Below are positions 34,522 to 43,031 of a stretch of DNA of 64,000 nucleotides, piece after piece. This DNA is from Faecalibacterium prausnitzii (GTDB lineage Bacteria > Bacillota > Clostridia > Oscillospirales > Ruminococcaceae). The notes beneath the pieces are model-generated. The model had not been told where the DNA came from. It ran no database searches and saw nothing but the letters and a program-made list of their open reading frames with translations. A program made the translations under genes and the position numbers. Every line of letters starts with the position of its first letter. Within the stretch, counting starts at the first letter, position 1. The stretch covers positions 1 through 64,000 of the forward strand of contig SFDE01000002.1 in the NCBI GenBank assembly GCA_004558805.1. Direction: 5' to 3'.

Positions 34522-34899
34522 TTACAGCTTCGTCATCCACAGACCATGCAGGTTGCAGTAGGCATAGACCGCCACCGGCTTTTCGCCGCCCAGCTCAAAC
34601 ACCGCCTTGGGTGCCTGACCGGGGGCGAGGGTGCGGAGCTGTCCGCCGTTTTCGGTCTCCACAAAGAGCCACTGGATGTGGTGCACATCCACCATGGGGT
34701 GCTCCACCGCACCCACCATAACAGTGAGGGTGCTGCCGGAAAGCTCTGCCACCGGCAGATGCTTTTCGCCGCTGGCTTCCACCGTGTTGGGGAGCAGCTC
34801 CTTCATCTTTTCGCCGCAGCAGACCAGCGGGACGCCTGCGTTGTGGATGGTGGTGACCAGATTGCCACAGTGCTCACAGATATAAAACTTTGCTTTCAT
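34522..34899 (-). CDS. dfx: Desulfoferrodoxin (superoxide reductase)
   Basis: The ATG at 34899 (GGAGG eight bases ahead) gives 125 residues. The N-terminal desulforedoxin domain has CEHC and CC (Cys8, 11, 27, 28) for centre I. Centre II ligands are GEKHLPV, EHPMVDVHHIQW and YAYCNLHGLW, supplying the four His and the Cys of the reducing site. It reduces superoxide to peroxide without making oxygen, as suits an obligate anaerobe. It lies about 100 bases downstream of the MerR regulator, in the same direction, and may respond to it. Confidence 0.95.
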   Translation of the reverse strand: MKAKFYICEHCGNLVTTIHNAGVPLVCCGEKMKELLPNTVEASGEKHLPVAELSGSTLTVMVGAVEHPMVDVHHIQWLFVETENGGQLRTLAPGQAPKAVFELGGEKPVAVYAYCNLHGLWMTKL

Positions 34900-35000
34900 A
34901 TCAAAATCCTCCATCGGAATGTTGTTGGTGTTTTCTGTGGCTATATGATAACATTTCCTAGTTGTATTTTCTGTGACCGGGTCACGCAAGGCAATTTTGC

Positions 35001-35726
35001 TTATCGACAATAAATTTCAATAGCTTTCTGAGCAAATTCTGCCGCACCCTCTCCCCCGGCAGCGTTGATATTCTCCGTAAACTCGCCGCCGGCACCATAC
35101 ATCTGTCCAAGTTGATACAGAATGGGCTTCGTGCAGGTATAGTAATTCTCGGTGATAAAGTCCTGCAGCTTTTTCACCTGTGCCTGTACTGCGGGGTCTG
35201 CCGGTTCTCTGGTTTGCAGCGTTCCGAATGCCGCTACAAGCCCCATCAACTGCTCGTTGATGCTGCCAGATTCCTTCTGCGTCCGCCGGGCGTTTTTTTC
35301 CTCAAATTCCTGATACTCTGTGGTTTCGCCCCACTCTTTCTTTGCACGTTCGGCGTATTCCCTGATTTTCTGTGTGTCAAATGCGTTGAAGTCCATAATA
35401 TTTCCTCCTGTTGTCCGAATCTTCTCCGCAAGAGCGATCAACTTTTCCAGATGCTGTTTTTTCAGGGTCAGCAATGTGATCTGCTGTTCCAGTGTCTTTT
35501 TCCGGTCAAACTCCGGGTTTTTCAGAATTTTTCGGATATCCTCCAGTGAAAATTCCAGTTCTCGGAACAGCAAAATCTGTTGCAATCGTTCCAGTGCAGC
35601 ATCATCATACAGGCGATATCCCGCCTGTGTTCGATGCGCCGGATGCAGCAGACCGATTTTATCGTAATATTGCAGCGTCCGAATGCTCACCCCGGTCAGA
35701 TTGCTCACTTCCTTGACAGTCATCAT
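35001..35726 (-). CDS. MerR-family regulator with TipAS-type domain
   Basis: The 241-residue protein has a MerR HTH (MTVKEVSNLTGVSIRTLQYY, then HRTQAGYRLYDDAALERLQ), a coiled-coil dimer helix (about 75-110) and a C-terminal TipAS antibiotic-recognition-like domain (about 120-241, with AERAKKEWGETTEYQEFEEK). Such proteins sense drugs or redox stress. GAGGGAGGAAAACGA precedes the ATG. Its own promoter has the 19-bp spacer and dyad expected for a MerR target, so it is autoregulated. The desulfoferrodoxin gene follows. Confidence 0.93.
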   Translation of the reverse strand: MMTVKEVSNLTGVSIRTLQYYDKIGLLHPAHRTQAGYRLYDDAALERLQQILLFRELEFSLEDIRKILKNPEFDRKKTLEQQITLLTLKKQHLEKLIALAEKIRTTGGNIMDFNAFDTQKIREYAERAKKEWGETTEYQEFEEKNARRTQKESGSINEQLMGLVAAFGTLQTREPADPAVQAQVKKLQDFITENYYTCTKPILYQLGQMYGAGGEFTENINAAGGEGAAEFAQKAIEIYCR

Positions 35727-35753
35727 TTCGTTTTCCTCCCTTGCGACAAGCTC

Positions 35754-35784
35754 AGTATACGCTATGACGCAACGTCAGGGTCAA
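35754..35784 (-). promoter_or_regulatory. MerR-type promoter with 19-bp spacer
   Basis: On the minus strand TTGACC (35779-35784), 19 bases, TATACT (35754-35759). The spacer holds TGACG-TTG-CGTCA, a perfect 5-bp dyad. An over-long spacer with a dyad inside is the hallmark of MerR-activated promoters. Confidence 0.88.
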
Positions 35785-35842
35785 GTACTTTTTAGTTTTT
35801 TCCGCCGTTTACCACAAGCAGCTCTGCACCGTGGGGATGCCC

Positions 35843-36052
35843 TCAGCTTCCCATGGCAATAAGCACCAGCACGACCACCACCGCAATGGCAATGAGGCAG
35901 CCGCATCCGCTGCCGTCTCCGCCACCACCGCCGCCATTGTTGTGACCGCCGCCGCCGCCAGACGATCCGCCGAAGTTGCGGTTGAAAGCCGTCATGTACT
36001 GGGCATAGCCCGTGTCACCTTTGCCGAAATAGCCGTAATCGCCGTTTGCCAT
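35843..36052 (-). CDS. Small Gly-rich protein with C-terminal membrane anchor
   Basis: The ATG at 36052, eight bases after GGAGG, gives 69 residues. An N-terminal soluble part (DYGYFGKGDTGYAQYMTAFN) is followed by a Gly/Ser/Asn-rich linker (about 27-45), a CGC motif and one hydrophobic helix (about 50-67) that ends the protein. The arrangement is that of a tail-anchored small membrane protein. The family is not recognised. It stands alone between the MerR gene and the T-box. Confidence 0.6.
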   Translation of the reverse strand: MANGDYGYFGKGDTGYAQYMTAFNRNFGGSSGGGGGHNNGGGGGGDGSGCGCLIAIAVVVVLVLIAMGS

Positions 36053-36322
36053 TGTGTTTTCCTCCATCCGAAGTGTGTTTTGCTTCTCTTTCTGAGCCTA
36101 TTCTATCAGGAGCGTTGTCCCATAAAAATCCCTTTCAGAAAATCAGTCCATCTCTTTCCGGCGCCTTTACCAGTAGTACTCTGCGGCATGAGCAACGAAA
36201 AATGTCTCCGTGTCACCGGCACGGTAAGGGCGAATACCCGCAGGGAACGACAAAGCAGCCATTGCATGAACTTGCTTCACTCTTGGCGTGAGCCGGATGA
36301 AAAACTAGAAGGGTCGTTTTTC
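36053..36322. other. Intergenic stretch upstream of the T-box promoter
   Basis: About 270 bases between divergent transcripts. It should contain the promoter of the small Gly-rich gene on the minus strand, but none stands out. Frames across it have no ribosome sites. I see no gene. Confidence 0.4.
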
Positions 36323-36351
36323 TTGACTTCGACCCGGCAGAAGAGTATACT
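36323..36351 (+). promoter_or_regulatory. Promoter of the T-box/BASS transcript
   Basis: TTGACT (36323-36328), 17 bases, TATACT (36346-36351), directly ahead of the T-box leader. Confidence 0.85.
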
Positions 36352-36356
36352 CCGTG

Positions 36357-36652
36357 GCAGTGAAATATTCGGCTATGACGAGAAAGAGTACCCGGAAAGA
36401 ATGCTGCAGAGAGCTGCCGGATGGTGCAAGGCAGTGCAGGGCGTCCGTGGGAAAATCCTCTCCGAGCTTTCCGGCTGAATGGGCGGTATCTACGCCCCAG
36501 TAAGCGGGAACGGCAGGTCCCCGTTATCACGGACCGCGCATTGTTGGATGCGCACTGAGGGGTCGGGCTTTGCACCGGCAATAAGAGTGGTACCGCAGAG
36601 GAGTTTATACGCCTTTGTCTCTTACGAACCGTAGGGGACAAAGGCGTTTTTG
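36357..36652 (+). promoter_or_regulatory. T-box riboswitch ahead of a BASS-family transporter
   Basis: Stem I has the T-box hallmarks ATGACGAGAAAGAGTA on the 5-prime side, GCAGAGAG and GGTGCAAGGCAG in its distal part, and GGGAAAATCC on the specifier side; its base pairs ATTCGGC with GCTGAAT. The T-box GAGTGGTACCGCAG is at 36585-36598. The terminator CGCCTTTGTC/GACAAAGGCG plus TTTTTG follows at 36609-36652. The specifier could be ATC (Ile) or AAT (Asn) depending on register, so the amino acid is not settled. Confidence 0.93.
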
Positions 36653-36732
36653 TTTGCGGGAAAGCCATTTTCCGGATGTTTCATTGCCTTTGCATCCGCA
36701 AAAACAAGTGTTTTGAAAAAGGAGAGTTTATC

Positions 36733-37677
36733 ATGAAAACATTGGAAAAAGTAAGCGACTTTGTGGGCAAATACATGGCCGCCATCGTCATTGTGGTAGC
36801 GGCACTGGCGCTGCTGTTCCCCGGCACCTTCAGCGTGGTAAAGACCGCATGGGTCAACACCCTGCTGGGCATCGTCATGTTCGGCATGGGTCTTACCCTG
36901 AAGCCGGAGGACTTCAAGGTAGTGTTCAGCCGCCCGAAAGACGTGGTCATTGGCTGCGTGGCACAGTTCACCCTGATGCCCTTTCTGGCATGGGCGCTGA
37001 CCCAGGTGTTCCACTTGCCCACTGAGCTTGCCATCGGTGTCATTCTGGTGGGCACCTGCCCCGGCGGCACCTCCTCTAACGTGATGACCTACCTTTCCAA
37101 GGGCGACGTTGCACTGTCCGTTGGCATGACCGCAGTTTCCACCGTGCTGGCGCCCTTCCTCACCCCGCTGCTGACCCTGCTGTATGCCGGTCAGCGAGTG
37201 GAGGTGAACCCCATGAGCATGTTCCTGTCCATCGTCAAGGTGGTGCTGGTTCCCATCGCACTGGGCTTTGTGGTCAATCACTTCTTCCACGCCTTCACCC
37301 AGAACGCCGTCCGGGTGCTGCCGCTGATCTCCACCACCGCCATCGTGCTCATCATCTGCGCTGTTGTGTCCGCAAACTCCGCCAAGATCATGACCAGCGG
37401 TCTGCTGATCCTTGCCGTGGTCGTCCTGCACAACCTGCTGGGCTACCTCACCGGCTTTGGCGTGGGTAAGCTGCTGAAGCTGGATTCCACCAAGTGCCGT
37501 GCAATTTCCATCGAGGTCGGAATGCAGAACTCCGGTCTGGCCACCTCTCTGGCTGCCGCCCACTTTGCACAGTATCCGCTGGCAACCATCCCCGGCGCTG
37601 TGTTCTCTGTGTGGCATAACATTTCCGGTGCCGTCCTCGCCAACTTCTTTGCCCGCACCGCCGAGAAGAAGGACTGA
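36733..37677 (+). CDS. BASS-family (bile acid:Na+ symporter-like) transporter
   Basis: From the ATG at 36733 (AAAGGAGAG in front) there are 314 residues with nine to ten helices. Family marks are TLLGIVMFGMGLTLKPEDFK, GTCPGGTSSNVMTYLSKGD and the Na+-site ISIEVGMQNSGLATSLA. Known BASS carriers move bile acids, pyruvate, pantoate or 2-oxo acids. Control by a T-box ties it to amino-acid supply, so import of an amino-acid precursor such as a 2-oxo acid is a reasonable inference; bile-acid uptake is less likely. Transcript ends at a strong terminator. Confidence 0.92.
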   Translation: MKTLEKVSDFVGKYMAAIVIVVAALALLFPGTFSVVKTAWVNTLLGIVMFGMGLTLKPEDFKVVFSRPKDVVIGCVAQFTLMPFLAWALTQVFHLPTELAIGVILVGTCPGGTSSNVMTYLSKGDVALSVGMTAVSTVLAPFLTPLLTLLYAGQRVEVNPMSMFLSIVKVVLVPIALGFVVNHFFHAFTQNAVRVLPLISTTAIVLIICAVVSANSAKIMTSGLLILAVVVLHNLLGYLTGFGVGKLLKLDSTKCRAISIEVGMQNSGLATSLAAAHFAQYPLATIPGAVFSVWHNISGAVLANFFARTAEKKD

Positions 37678-37693
37678 GTTACTACATACCATA

Positions 37694-37740
37694 AAGGGCT
37701 GCTGCACAAGGTCTGTTCCCTGTGCAGCAGCCCTTTTTTT
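37694..37740 (+). terminator. Terminator of the BASS gene
   Basis: AAGGGCTGCTGCACA pairs with TGTGCAGCAGCCCTT, followed by seven T residues in all. Confidence 0.92.
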
Positions 37741-37835
37741 CAGTACAAAATTCTGGAGACGTGATGTTCCTGCTTGCCCAGATACAGCTCCACGATCATC
37801 CGTCCGTTTTCGGTGTTGCAAAGCTCATCCCTACA
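37740..37835 (-). pseudogene. Decayed ORF tail, copy A (direct repeat of 40485-40580)
   Basis: The leftward frame reads ELCNTENGRMIVELYLGKQE, HHVSRILY and stops at 37740. The same 3-prime end occurs at 40485 with only a few differences over about 85 bases. Upstream of about 37835 similarity is lost. It is a fragment of a small Cys-containing protein of unknown role, probably from a mobile element. Confidence 0.7.
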
Positions 37836-38208
37836 GTATATGCTCTTTTCACAAATGTCGCTGTGAATGCCAATATATACTTGAGCCACTTCCCAGCACA
37901 CAGCGGGTACCCGACGACTTCATGAAACAGCTCAAACAGAACAGATACGAGATTCCTCTTTTCCGACCATTCCCTGCCGCCTGCAGGACGGCATCGCCTG
38001 TTTGCGGTTTTGTACGAAAAAAGCCCAGAGCATCTCCTGCTCTGGGCTTCATTGCCTTGTATGGGTCTTATTGATAGTGCTGCAGGATTCCCAAGTCAAG
38101 CGTGTTGAACATTTTTCAACTCAAAAACCCCTTGCACGAGCTTTTCTGCATCCCAGGTGCTTTGTAATCGCCCAGTGAAAGCACGTACATTTTATCTGTG
38201 ATTCAGAC
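37836..38208. other. Gap with one terminator-like hairpin
   Basis: AAGCCCAGAGCA pairs with TGCTCTGGGCTT at 38020-38049, with a T-rich tail on the minus strand. A rightward frame from 37922 begins MKQLKQNRYEIPLF but lacks a ribosome site. Otherwise nothing is recognised. Composition is uneven, in keeping with a scar region. Confidence 0.4.
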
Positions 38209-38253
38209 AACAAAAAAGAGTGGCAGCATTTCAAGCTGAAACGCTGTCACTCT
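38209..38253 (-). terminator. Terminator of the GH31 gene
   Basis: AGAGTGACAGCGTTTCA pairs with TGAAATGCTGCCACTCT, followed on the minus strand by TTTTTTG. Confidence 0.85.
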
Positions 38254-38278
38254 GTAGGAACTGCGTAATGTCTGACGA

Positions 38279-40333
38279 TTATCCTTCTACTTTGACCGTA
38301 GCACGATCGCTCTTTGCGTTTCCATCCGCATCCAGCGTGATGTGCACAAAATGTTCCGGCTTGTCGTAATCCTTTGTCTCGCCGTCATCGGTATAGTATT
38401 CATAGGATGCACCATCGGGAGCATAGGCAAGCAGGCGCAGATCTGCAAAATCCACATCGGCAACGCTCTGGATCTTTTTGCCGTCCTTGGCAAGGGGCAG
38501 AAGGTGTCCCTTGCGCATAAAGAACACCACTTCATCCAGCTCCACCGGAATGTAATGATGACCTGCTGGCAGCACGCTGGTTTCCATGCGATTGCTTTCG
38601 CTGCACTTTACCCGCACCTGCAGCATCTCCTCCGGCAGATAAACGTATCGACCTCGGGCATTTTGCTCATATACCGGGGCGATCAACAGGCTTTCACCGA
38701 TCATCACCTCATCCTCCACCCGGCGGGCAAAGTCATCCTCCGGGAAGGCGAACGCCAACGGCATACAGTACATGCCGTCGTGCAGAGCAGCCTTCATGTA
38801 CTCGCTGTAAATGTAGGGCAGCAGCAGGTAGCGCAGCTGTAAAATACCGGCAAAGGCAGCCTTGTTCTTAAAGCGGTAGGGTTCCTGCCGGCGGGTACCT
38901 TTGGCAGAGTGGTTCCGCAGCAGCGGAGAGAAGATACCCAAGCCGTACCAGCGCAGCACCAGATCCTCCGTGGTATTGCTGCCAAAGCCGCCAATGTCGG
39001 GGCCTTCGTACAGGAAGCCGCACATATTCAGGGAGGGCATCATGTGCAGCGCAAGCAGAATGTGGCTCCACCAAGAATGGTTGTCGCCGGTCCAGATGCC
39101 GCCATACCGGTGCATCCCGATGCAGGCAGAACGGGAGTACATCAAAATGCGCTTGTCCGGCTCCAGCCGCTCAAAAGCCTCGCCTGCAGCACGGGTCATG
39201 TTATAACCAAAAAGATTATGTACCTTGTCGTGCCGCATACGCCCCTGTTTGGTGTTGTGGTAGAACAGCTTATAATCGTTTTCGTTGTTGGAAAGCTCTG
39301 TCACCATGCCGGTAAAAGCAGCAAAGCTGGAAATATCCAGGTTTTGCTTGTTGTATTCCTCAATTTTAGCAAAGGTCTTTTTCAGTCTTTCCTCTGCGTA
39401 GAAGATAGCAGGCTCGTTCATATCATTCCAGAAGCCCTCGATTCCCTGATCCAGCAGAACTTTATATTGACTGCCAAACCAAGCACGGGCTTCCGGGTTG
39501 AGCATATCGGGGAAGTGTACCCGTCCCGGCCACACACCGGCTACAAAGGGGGTGCCATCCTGATTCGTGCAGAAGTAGCCGTTTTTCACGCCTTCCTCGT
39601 ACACATCATATCCCTCTTCGACCTTGACTCCTGCATCGATGATGGGGACAAGATGGATGCCCTGCGCTTTCATCTCGGCGGCAAAGTCCGCAAAATCCGG
39701 GAAGCGCTGCCCATCCACCGTAAAGTCCTTGTAACGCTCCATGTAATCAATATCCAGGACCACAGCGTCCAGCGGCATATTATTGGCACGGTAATTTGCC
39801 ACCACCTCGCGGACCTCGTCCTCGTTCATGTAGCTCCAGCGGCTCTGGGCGTTGCCAAAAGCCCATTTGGGCGGAATATAACTGCGCCCCACCAACTGGC
39901 GGAACTGGTGCACAATATCGGTCAGGCTCTCGCCCTCAATGATGTAGAGATCGTAATTTTCCTCGGCCACCGTGATGCGTAAGGTATCCATGTCGGTGTA
40001 GCCGCAGTCAAAGGTGACCTTGCCCGGGTAGTCGATAAAAACGCCAAATGTATCCTTGCCGGACACGATTATAAAATTATAAGCACCGTACAGCGAGGAT
40101 TTGCCATCGGTATGGTTGCCGTCATCGGAGCATTTGCTTTCGTACACCCACCCGCGCTTGTTGATGCCACGGACGTTTTCGCCAAGACCATACAGAATAT
40201 CCTGCGGCTCCATGGCATAGGAGAAACCATCCGGCTCCTTGGTCAGATAGGGGATCGTTTCCATCATGGGCAAAAAAGAACCCACTACACTTTCGGTATC
40301 AAACGGTTGACCGTATCGCTTTTTGTAGATCAT
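38279..40333 (-). CDS. Glycoside hydrolase family 31, alpha-glucosidase type
   Basis: The 684-residue protein has the GH31 order: an N-terminal beta domain, then the barrel with WAFGNAQSRWSYMNEDEV, MPLDAVVLDIDYM, GFWNDMNEPAIF (nucleophile Asp near residue 302) and GGIWTGDNHSWW (acid/base Asp near 410), then beta domains. No signal peptide is seen, so it acts in the cytoplasm on alpha-glucosides or related sugars. AGGAGAGATATTTTACT precedes the ATG. It has no transporter neighbour; instead decayed copies of one ORF lie on both sides, suggesting it moved in as a unit. Confidence 0.93.
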   Translation of the reverse strand: MIYKKRYGQPFDTESVVGSFLPMMETIPYLTKEPDGFSYAMEPQDILYGLGENVRGINKRGWVYESKCSDDGNHTDGKSSLYGAYNFIIVSGKDTFGVFIDYPGKVTFDCGYTDMDTLRITVAEENYDLYIIEGESLTDIVHQFRQLVGRSYIPPKWAFGNAQSRWSYMNEDEVREVVANYRANNMPLDAVVLDIDYMERYKDFTVDGQRFPDFADFAAEMKAQGIHLVPIIDAGVKVEEGYDVYEEGVKNGYFCTNQDGTPFVAGVWPGRVHFPDMLNPEARAWFGSQYKVLLDQGIEGFWNDMNEPAIFYAEERLKKTFAKIEEYNKQNLDISSFAAFTGMVTELSNNENDYKLFYHNTKQGRMRHDKVHNLFGYNMTRAAGEAFERLEPDKRILMYSRSACIGMHRYGGIWTGDNHSWWSHILLALHMMPSLNMCGFLYEGPDIGGFGSNTTEDLVLRWYGLGIFSPLLRNHSAKGTRRQEPYRFKNKAAFAGILQLRYLLLPYIYSEYMKAALHDGMYCMPLAFAFPEDDFARRVEDEVMIGESLLIAPVYEQNARGRYVYLPEEMLQVRVKCSESNRMETSVLPAGHHYIPVELDEVVFFMRKGHLLPLAKDGKKIQSVADVDFADLRLLAYAPDGASYEYYTDDGETKDYDKPEHFVHITLDADGNAKSDRATVKVEG

Positions 40334-40484
40334 AGTAAAATATCTCTCCTCTGTTTTTTAAATCGTCACAGTGTAAAACGTACCAACGTATTTTTGATGG
40401 ACAATTAAGAAAGTCTGACATTGGCTGGAGCAATTGGGGCTTCAGCCTTATTTTCAACCCAATAGCTGCGGTTGTGCAGCTATC

Positions 40485-40827
40485 TCAATACAAGATCCTT
40501 GAAACGTGATGTTCCTGTTTGCCCAGATACAGCTCCACGATCATCCGTCCGTTTTCGGTGTTGCAGAGTTCCTCTTTGCAATAGCCGCAGAGCTTTCCGT
40601 CTGCCTGTGCCACATAGCGGCGCAGCGGCTGCTGAAGCTCCTGCGGGATGCTGCTCCACGGGATCACATAGCTCATGCCGGTGTCCCCTACATCCACGAT
40701 GCAGGCCCGGTCGCTTTGCCCCTTCGATGCGGCCTTCTGTACACAAGGTCTGCACTCGTCTTGCACAAATGACCCATTTTTCTGAGATCTGCTTAATTGA
40801 TACGTATTCCACAGTAACCCTCAACAT
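40485..40827 (-). pseudogene. Decayed HTH/Cys-protein ORF, copy B
   Basis: From 40827 leftwards, VEYVSIKQISEKWVICARRV and QTLCTEGRIEGAK form a short HTH typical of excisionase-like proteins. The frame then shifts, and another frame reads CIVDVGDTGMSYVIPWSSIP, GYCKEELCNTENGRMIVELY and HHVSRILY to the stop at 40485. The 3-prime 85 bases match copy A at 37740. Broken frame and missing middle make it a relic, perhaps of two fused genes. Confidence 0.7.
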
Positions 40828-41474
40828 CGTTCATTCACAGATGGTGGCGGTCTATAACAAACCATTTTTATTTTACTCCAATAAACGAACGAATTCAATG
40901 CAAAGGTCTTACAAATCTCGGAATGGTTTTTATATATCAAATACACCTTTTCGTCCTTTAACAATATCAAAACTAAAGAGGAATAGAATTAGAAGACCGG
41001 ACTATCCCTTGCCAGCCCAGAAGTTTTCAGTGATCCATCAGACGAGACTGAGCTCACAAAGATATAACCCCATCATCTTTATAGAGAGCAGAAAAACACC
41101 ACCATATGCTGTACTGTCCGTCCTTCCTCCTCTTTCCATCCAAAAAGACATACCAGATAAATTAACACCTCCCTTTTTCCGTCCGACAGCGGATTGTTTG
41201 CCAAGCATTTCAAGTTGCACAAAAGGAGCTTGTTCAGCAAAGCAATTTGCACAATATGTTTTCTCATGCTGAATACAGAAATGGCTATTTAGCGGCATCG
41301 CCATACAACTTTTAGTAAAAAGCAAGAACGTCAAGAGCATCGTTGATCAGTATAAAGACATCGTAGCAGGCTGATCGAATTCTCATAGCGAAAAAAAGCT
41401 GAAACAGGGGGAACGGGGTCATCCTGTTTTCATTTTTCTGCGTTTTCTTCTTATGCAACGATCTGTTCCGCTTA
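40828..41474. other. AT-rich stretch without recognised gene
   Basis: Composition drops clearly in GC compared with both sides. A leftward frame (41038-41340) contains HFCIQHEKTYCANCFAEQAP, with spaced cysteines, but has no ribosome site that I can support and matches nothing I know. Short A-runs are frequent. It may be foreign DNA left by the event that brought the neighbouring relics. Confidence 0.4.
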
Positions 41475-41503
41475 TAGACAGTCGTCCTGCAATGCGGTAT
41501 ACT
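41475..41503 (+). promoter_or_regulatory. Promoter of the SDR gene
   Basis: TAGACA (41475-41480), 17 bases, TATACT (41498-41503), 33 bases before the ATG. Confidence 0.7.
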
Positions 41504-41536
41504 CTAACCAAGTCAAAAATTTTCAGGAGGACAATC

Positions 41537-42337
41537 ATGGCAGGAGAAAGCAACAAGGTCGTCATTGTTACCGGAGGAAGCTCCGGCATCGGACGGTGCA
41601 CGGCATCTGCTTTAAAAGCGAATGGCTGCATCGTCTATGAGTTCAGCCGCAGGAATATCCCCATGGAGGGTGTCACCCATCTGTCCGTCGATGTGACCGA
41701 TGAAGATGCGGTCAACGCCGCTGTGCAGCAGGTCATCCAGAAAGAGACCAAAATTGATGCAGTGATCAATTGTGCAGGCTTTGGCATTTCCGGTGCGGCG
41801 GAGTTTACGTCCATGGAGCAAGCCAAAGCACAGTTTGATGTAAACTTTTTCGGGACAGTCACTGTAAATAAAGCAGTTCTCCCCTTCATGCGCCATCAAG
41901 GAAAGGGGCATATTGTGAACATCAGCTCTGTTGCCGCTGTAGCGCACATTCCGTTCCAGACCTTCTACTCTGCAAGCAAAGCCGCTATTTCTTCTTACTC
42001 TTACGCACTGGCAAACGAAGTCAAGCCCTACGGCATCCATGTTACCGTTGTAGAGTTGGGTGACATCTGCACCGGGTTTACAAAAGCACGTCAGAAAAGC
42101 ATTCTCGGAGATGATGAATACGGCGGGCGTATCTCCCGGAGCGTCAGTCAGATGGAGCATGACGAGCAAAACGGCATGGACCCGGCACGCATTGGACGGT
42201 ACATTGCCGGTATTGTAGAGAAAAAGAACCCGGCAGTCGTTTATGTTGCCGGTGCACAGTATATATTCCTGAGCCTTTTGTGCAAGCTCCTGCCTGCCGC
42301 AGCACGCGGAAAGATCGTGGGGAAAATATACGGGTAA
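41537..42337 (+). CDS. Short-chain dehydrogenase/reductase (SDR)
   Basis: The ATG at 41537 has CAGGAGGACAA in front; 266 residues. VVIVTGGSSGIGRCTASAL is the NAD(P)-binding TGxxxGIG loop, INCAGFGISGAAEF the NAG-like motif, and ISSVAAVAHIPFQTFYSASK holds the catalytic Ser, Tyr and Lys (YxxxK). The C-terminal 30 residues are hydrophobic, like steroid- or sphinganine-type SDRs that touch membranes. Substrate unknown. It is a single-gene unit with its own promoter. Confidence 0.93.
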   Translation: MAGESNKVVIVTGGSSGIGRCTASALKANGCIVYEFSRRNIPMEGVTHLSVDVTDEDAVNAAVQQVIQKETKIDAVINCAGFGISGAAEFTSMEQAKAQFDVNFFGTVTVNKAVLPFMRHQGKGHIVNISSVAAVAHIPFQTFYSASKAAISSYSYALANEVKPYGIHVTVVELGDICTGFTKARQKSILGDDEYGGRISRSVSQMEHDEQNGMDPARIGRYIAGIVEKKNPAVVYVAGAQYIFLSLLCKLLPAAARGKIVGKIYG

Positions 42338-42364
42338 CAGGCGTATTGCTCTGCAAAGTGAATC

Positions 42365-42393
42365 TTGACAAAGCTTCCAGAATATCGTATCAT
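42365..42393 (+). promoter_or_regulatory. Promoter of the DUF454 gene
   Basis: TTGACA (42365-42370), 17 bases, TATCAT (42388-42393), about 120 bases before the ATG. Confidence 0.75.
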
Positions 42394-42514
42394 TTTTCCA
42401 GAAAAGTCGCCAACGGGCGGCTTTTCGTGGGGCAGGAAGTTAGTCACTGCTAATATCCAGAGTTGCGCACTCTGCCCTGCCGTACAGCAATGCCAAGATC
42501 AACAGGAGAAGATA

Positions 42515-42919
42515 ATGAAAAGACTATTACAGGTATTCTGGATCGTACTGGGCTTTCTTTGCATGGTTCTGGGCACTGTGGGGATCCTGCTCCCCATTCT
42601 GCCCACAGTCCCATTCTACATGGCGACCCTGCTCTGCTTTGCCAAAAGCTCCCAAAAACTGCATGACTGGTTCGTAGGCACCAACTTATACAAAAAGCAT
42701 CCGGACAGTTTTGTCCAAAAAAAGGTCATGACAGTCGGAACAAAATGTAAGATCATCGCACTGGTCACCGCTGTTATGGTCATCGGCTTTCTTTGCATGA
42801 AAAATGCGCCCATCGGCAGGGTCTGCATTGCCGTGGTGTGGGGCTGTCATTTGCTGTACTTTGCCCTGCGGGTCAAGACCATAAAGCCTGCAGAGCAGCA
42901 ACCAGAGAACGCAGAGTAA
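42515..42919 (+). CDS. DUF454 (YbaN-like) inner-membrane protein
   Basis: From the ATG at 42515 (CAGGAGAAG in front) there are 134 residues with three to four helices. The N-terminal half, LGFLCMVLGTVGILLPILPT followed by PFYMATLLCFAKSS and LHDWFVGTNLY, is the DUF454 signature. Function unknown. Single-gene unit with a consensus promoter and a long leader. A convergent HD-domain gene follows. Confidence 0.9.
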   Translation: MKRLLQVFWIVLGFLCMVLGTVGILLPILPTVPFYMATLLCFAKSSQKLHDWFVGTNLYKKHPDSFVQKKVMTVGTKCKIIALVTAVMVIGFLCMKNAPIGRVCIAVVWGCHLLYFALRVKTIKPAEQQPENAE

Positions 42920-43031
42920 ATCAAGCTCTGTAAACCTTCGTATAAACAAAAAAAGCCGCCGAGGATGCCGCCCCAATGGGACGCTTATAGAATCCACGGC
43001 GTTTATTCGTGTTTTGCGGCAAGCTTTTCCG

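Noticed and set aside
40472..41272. Rightward 266-codon frame across the copy B relic
   Set aside because: The protein-like text is on the other strand; this frame has no start signal and is rich in Cys, Ser and Pro as shadows are.
41038..41340. Leftward 100-residue Cys-containing frame as a gene or RiPP precursor
   Set aside because: No supported ribosome site and no known family; kept only as part of the unexplained low-GC stretch.
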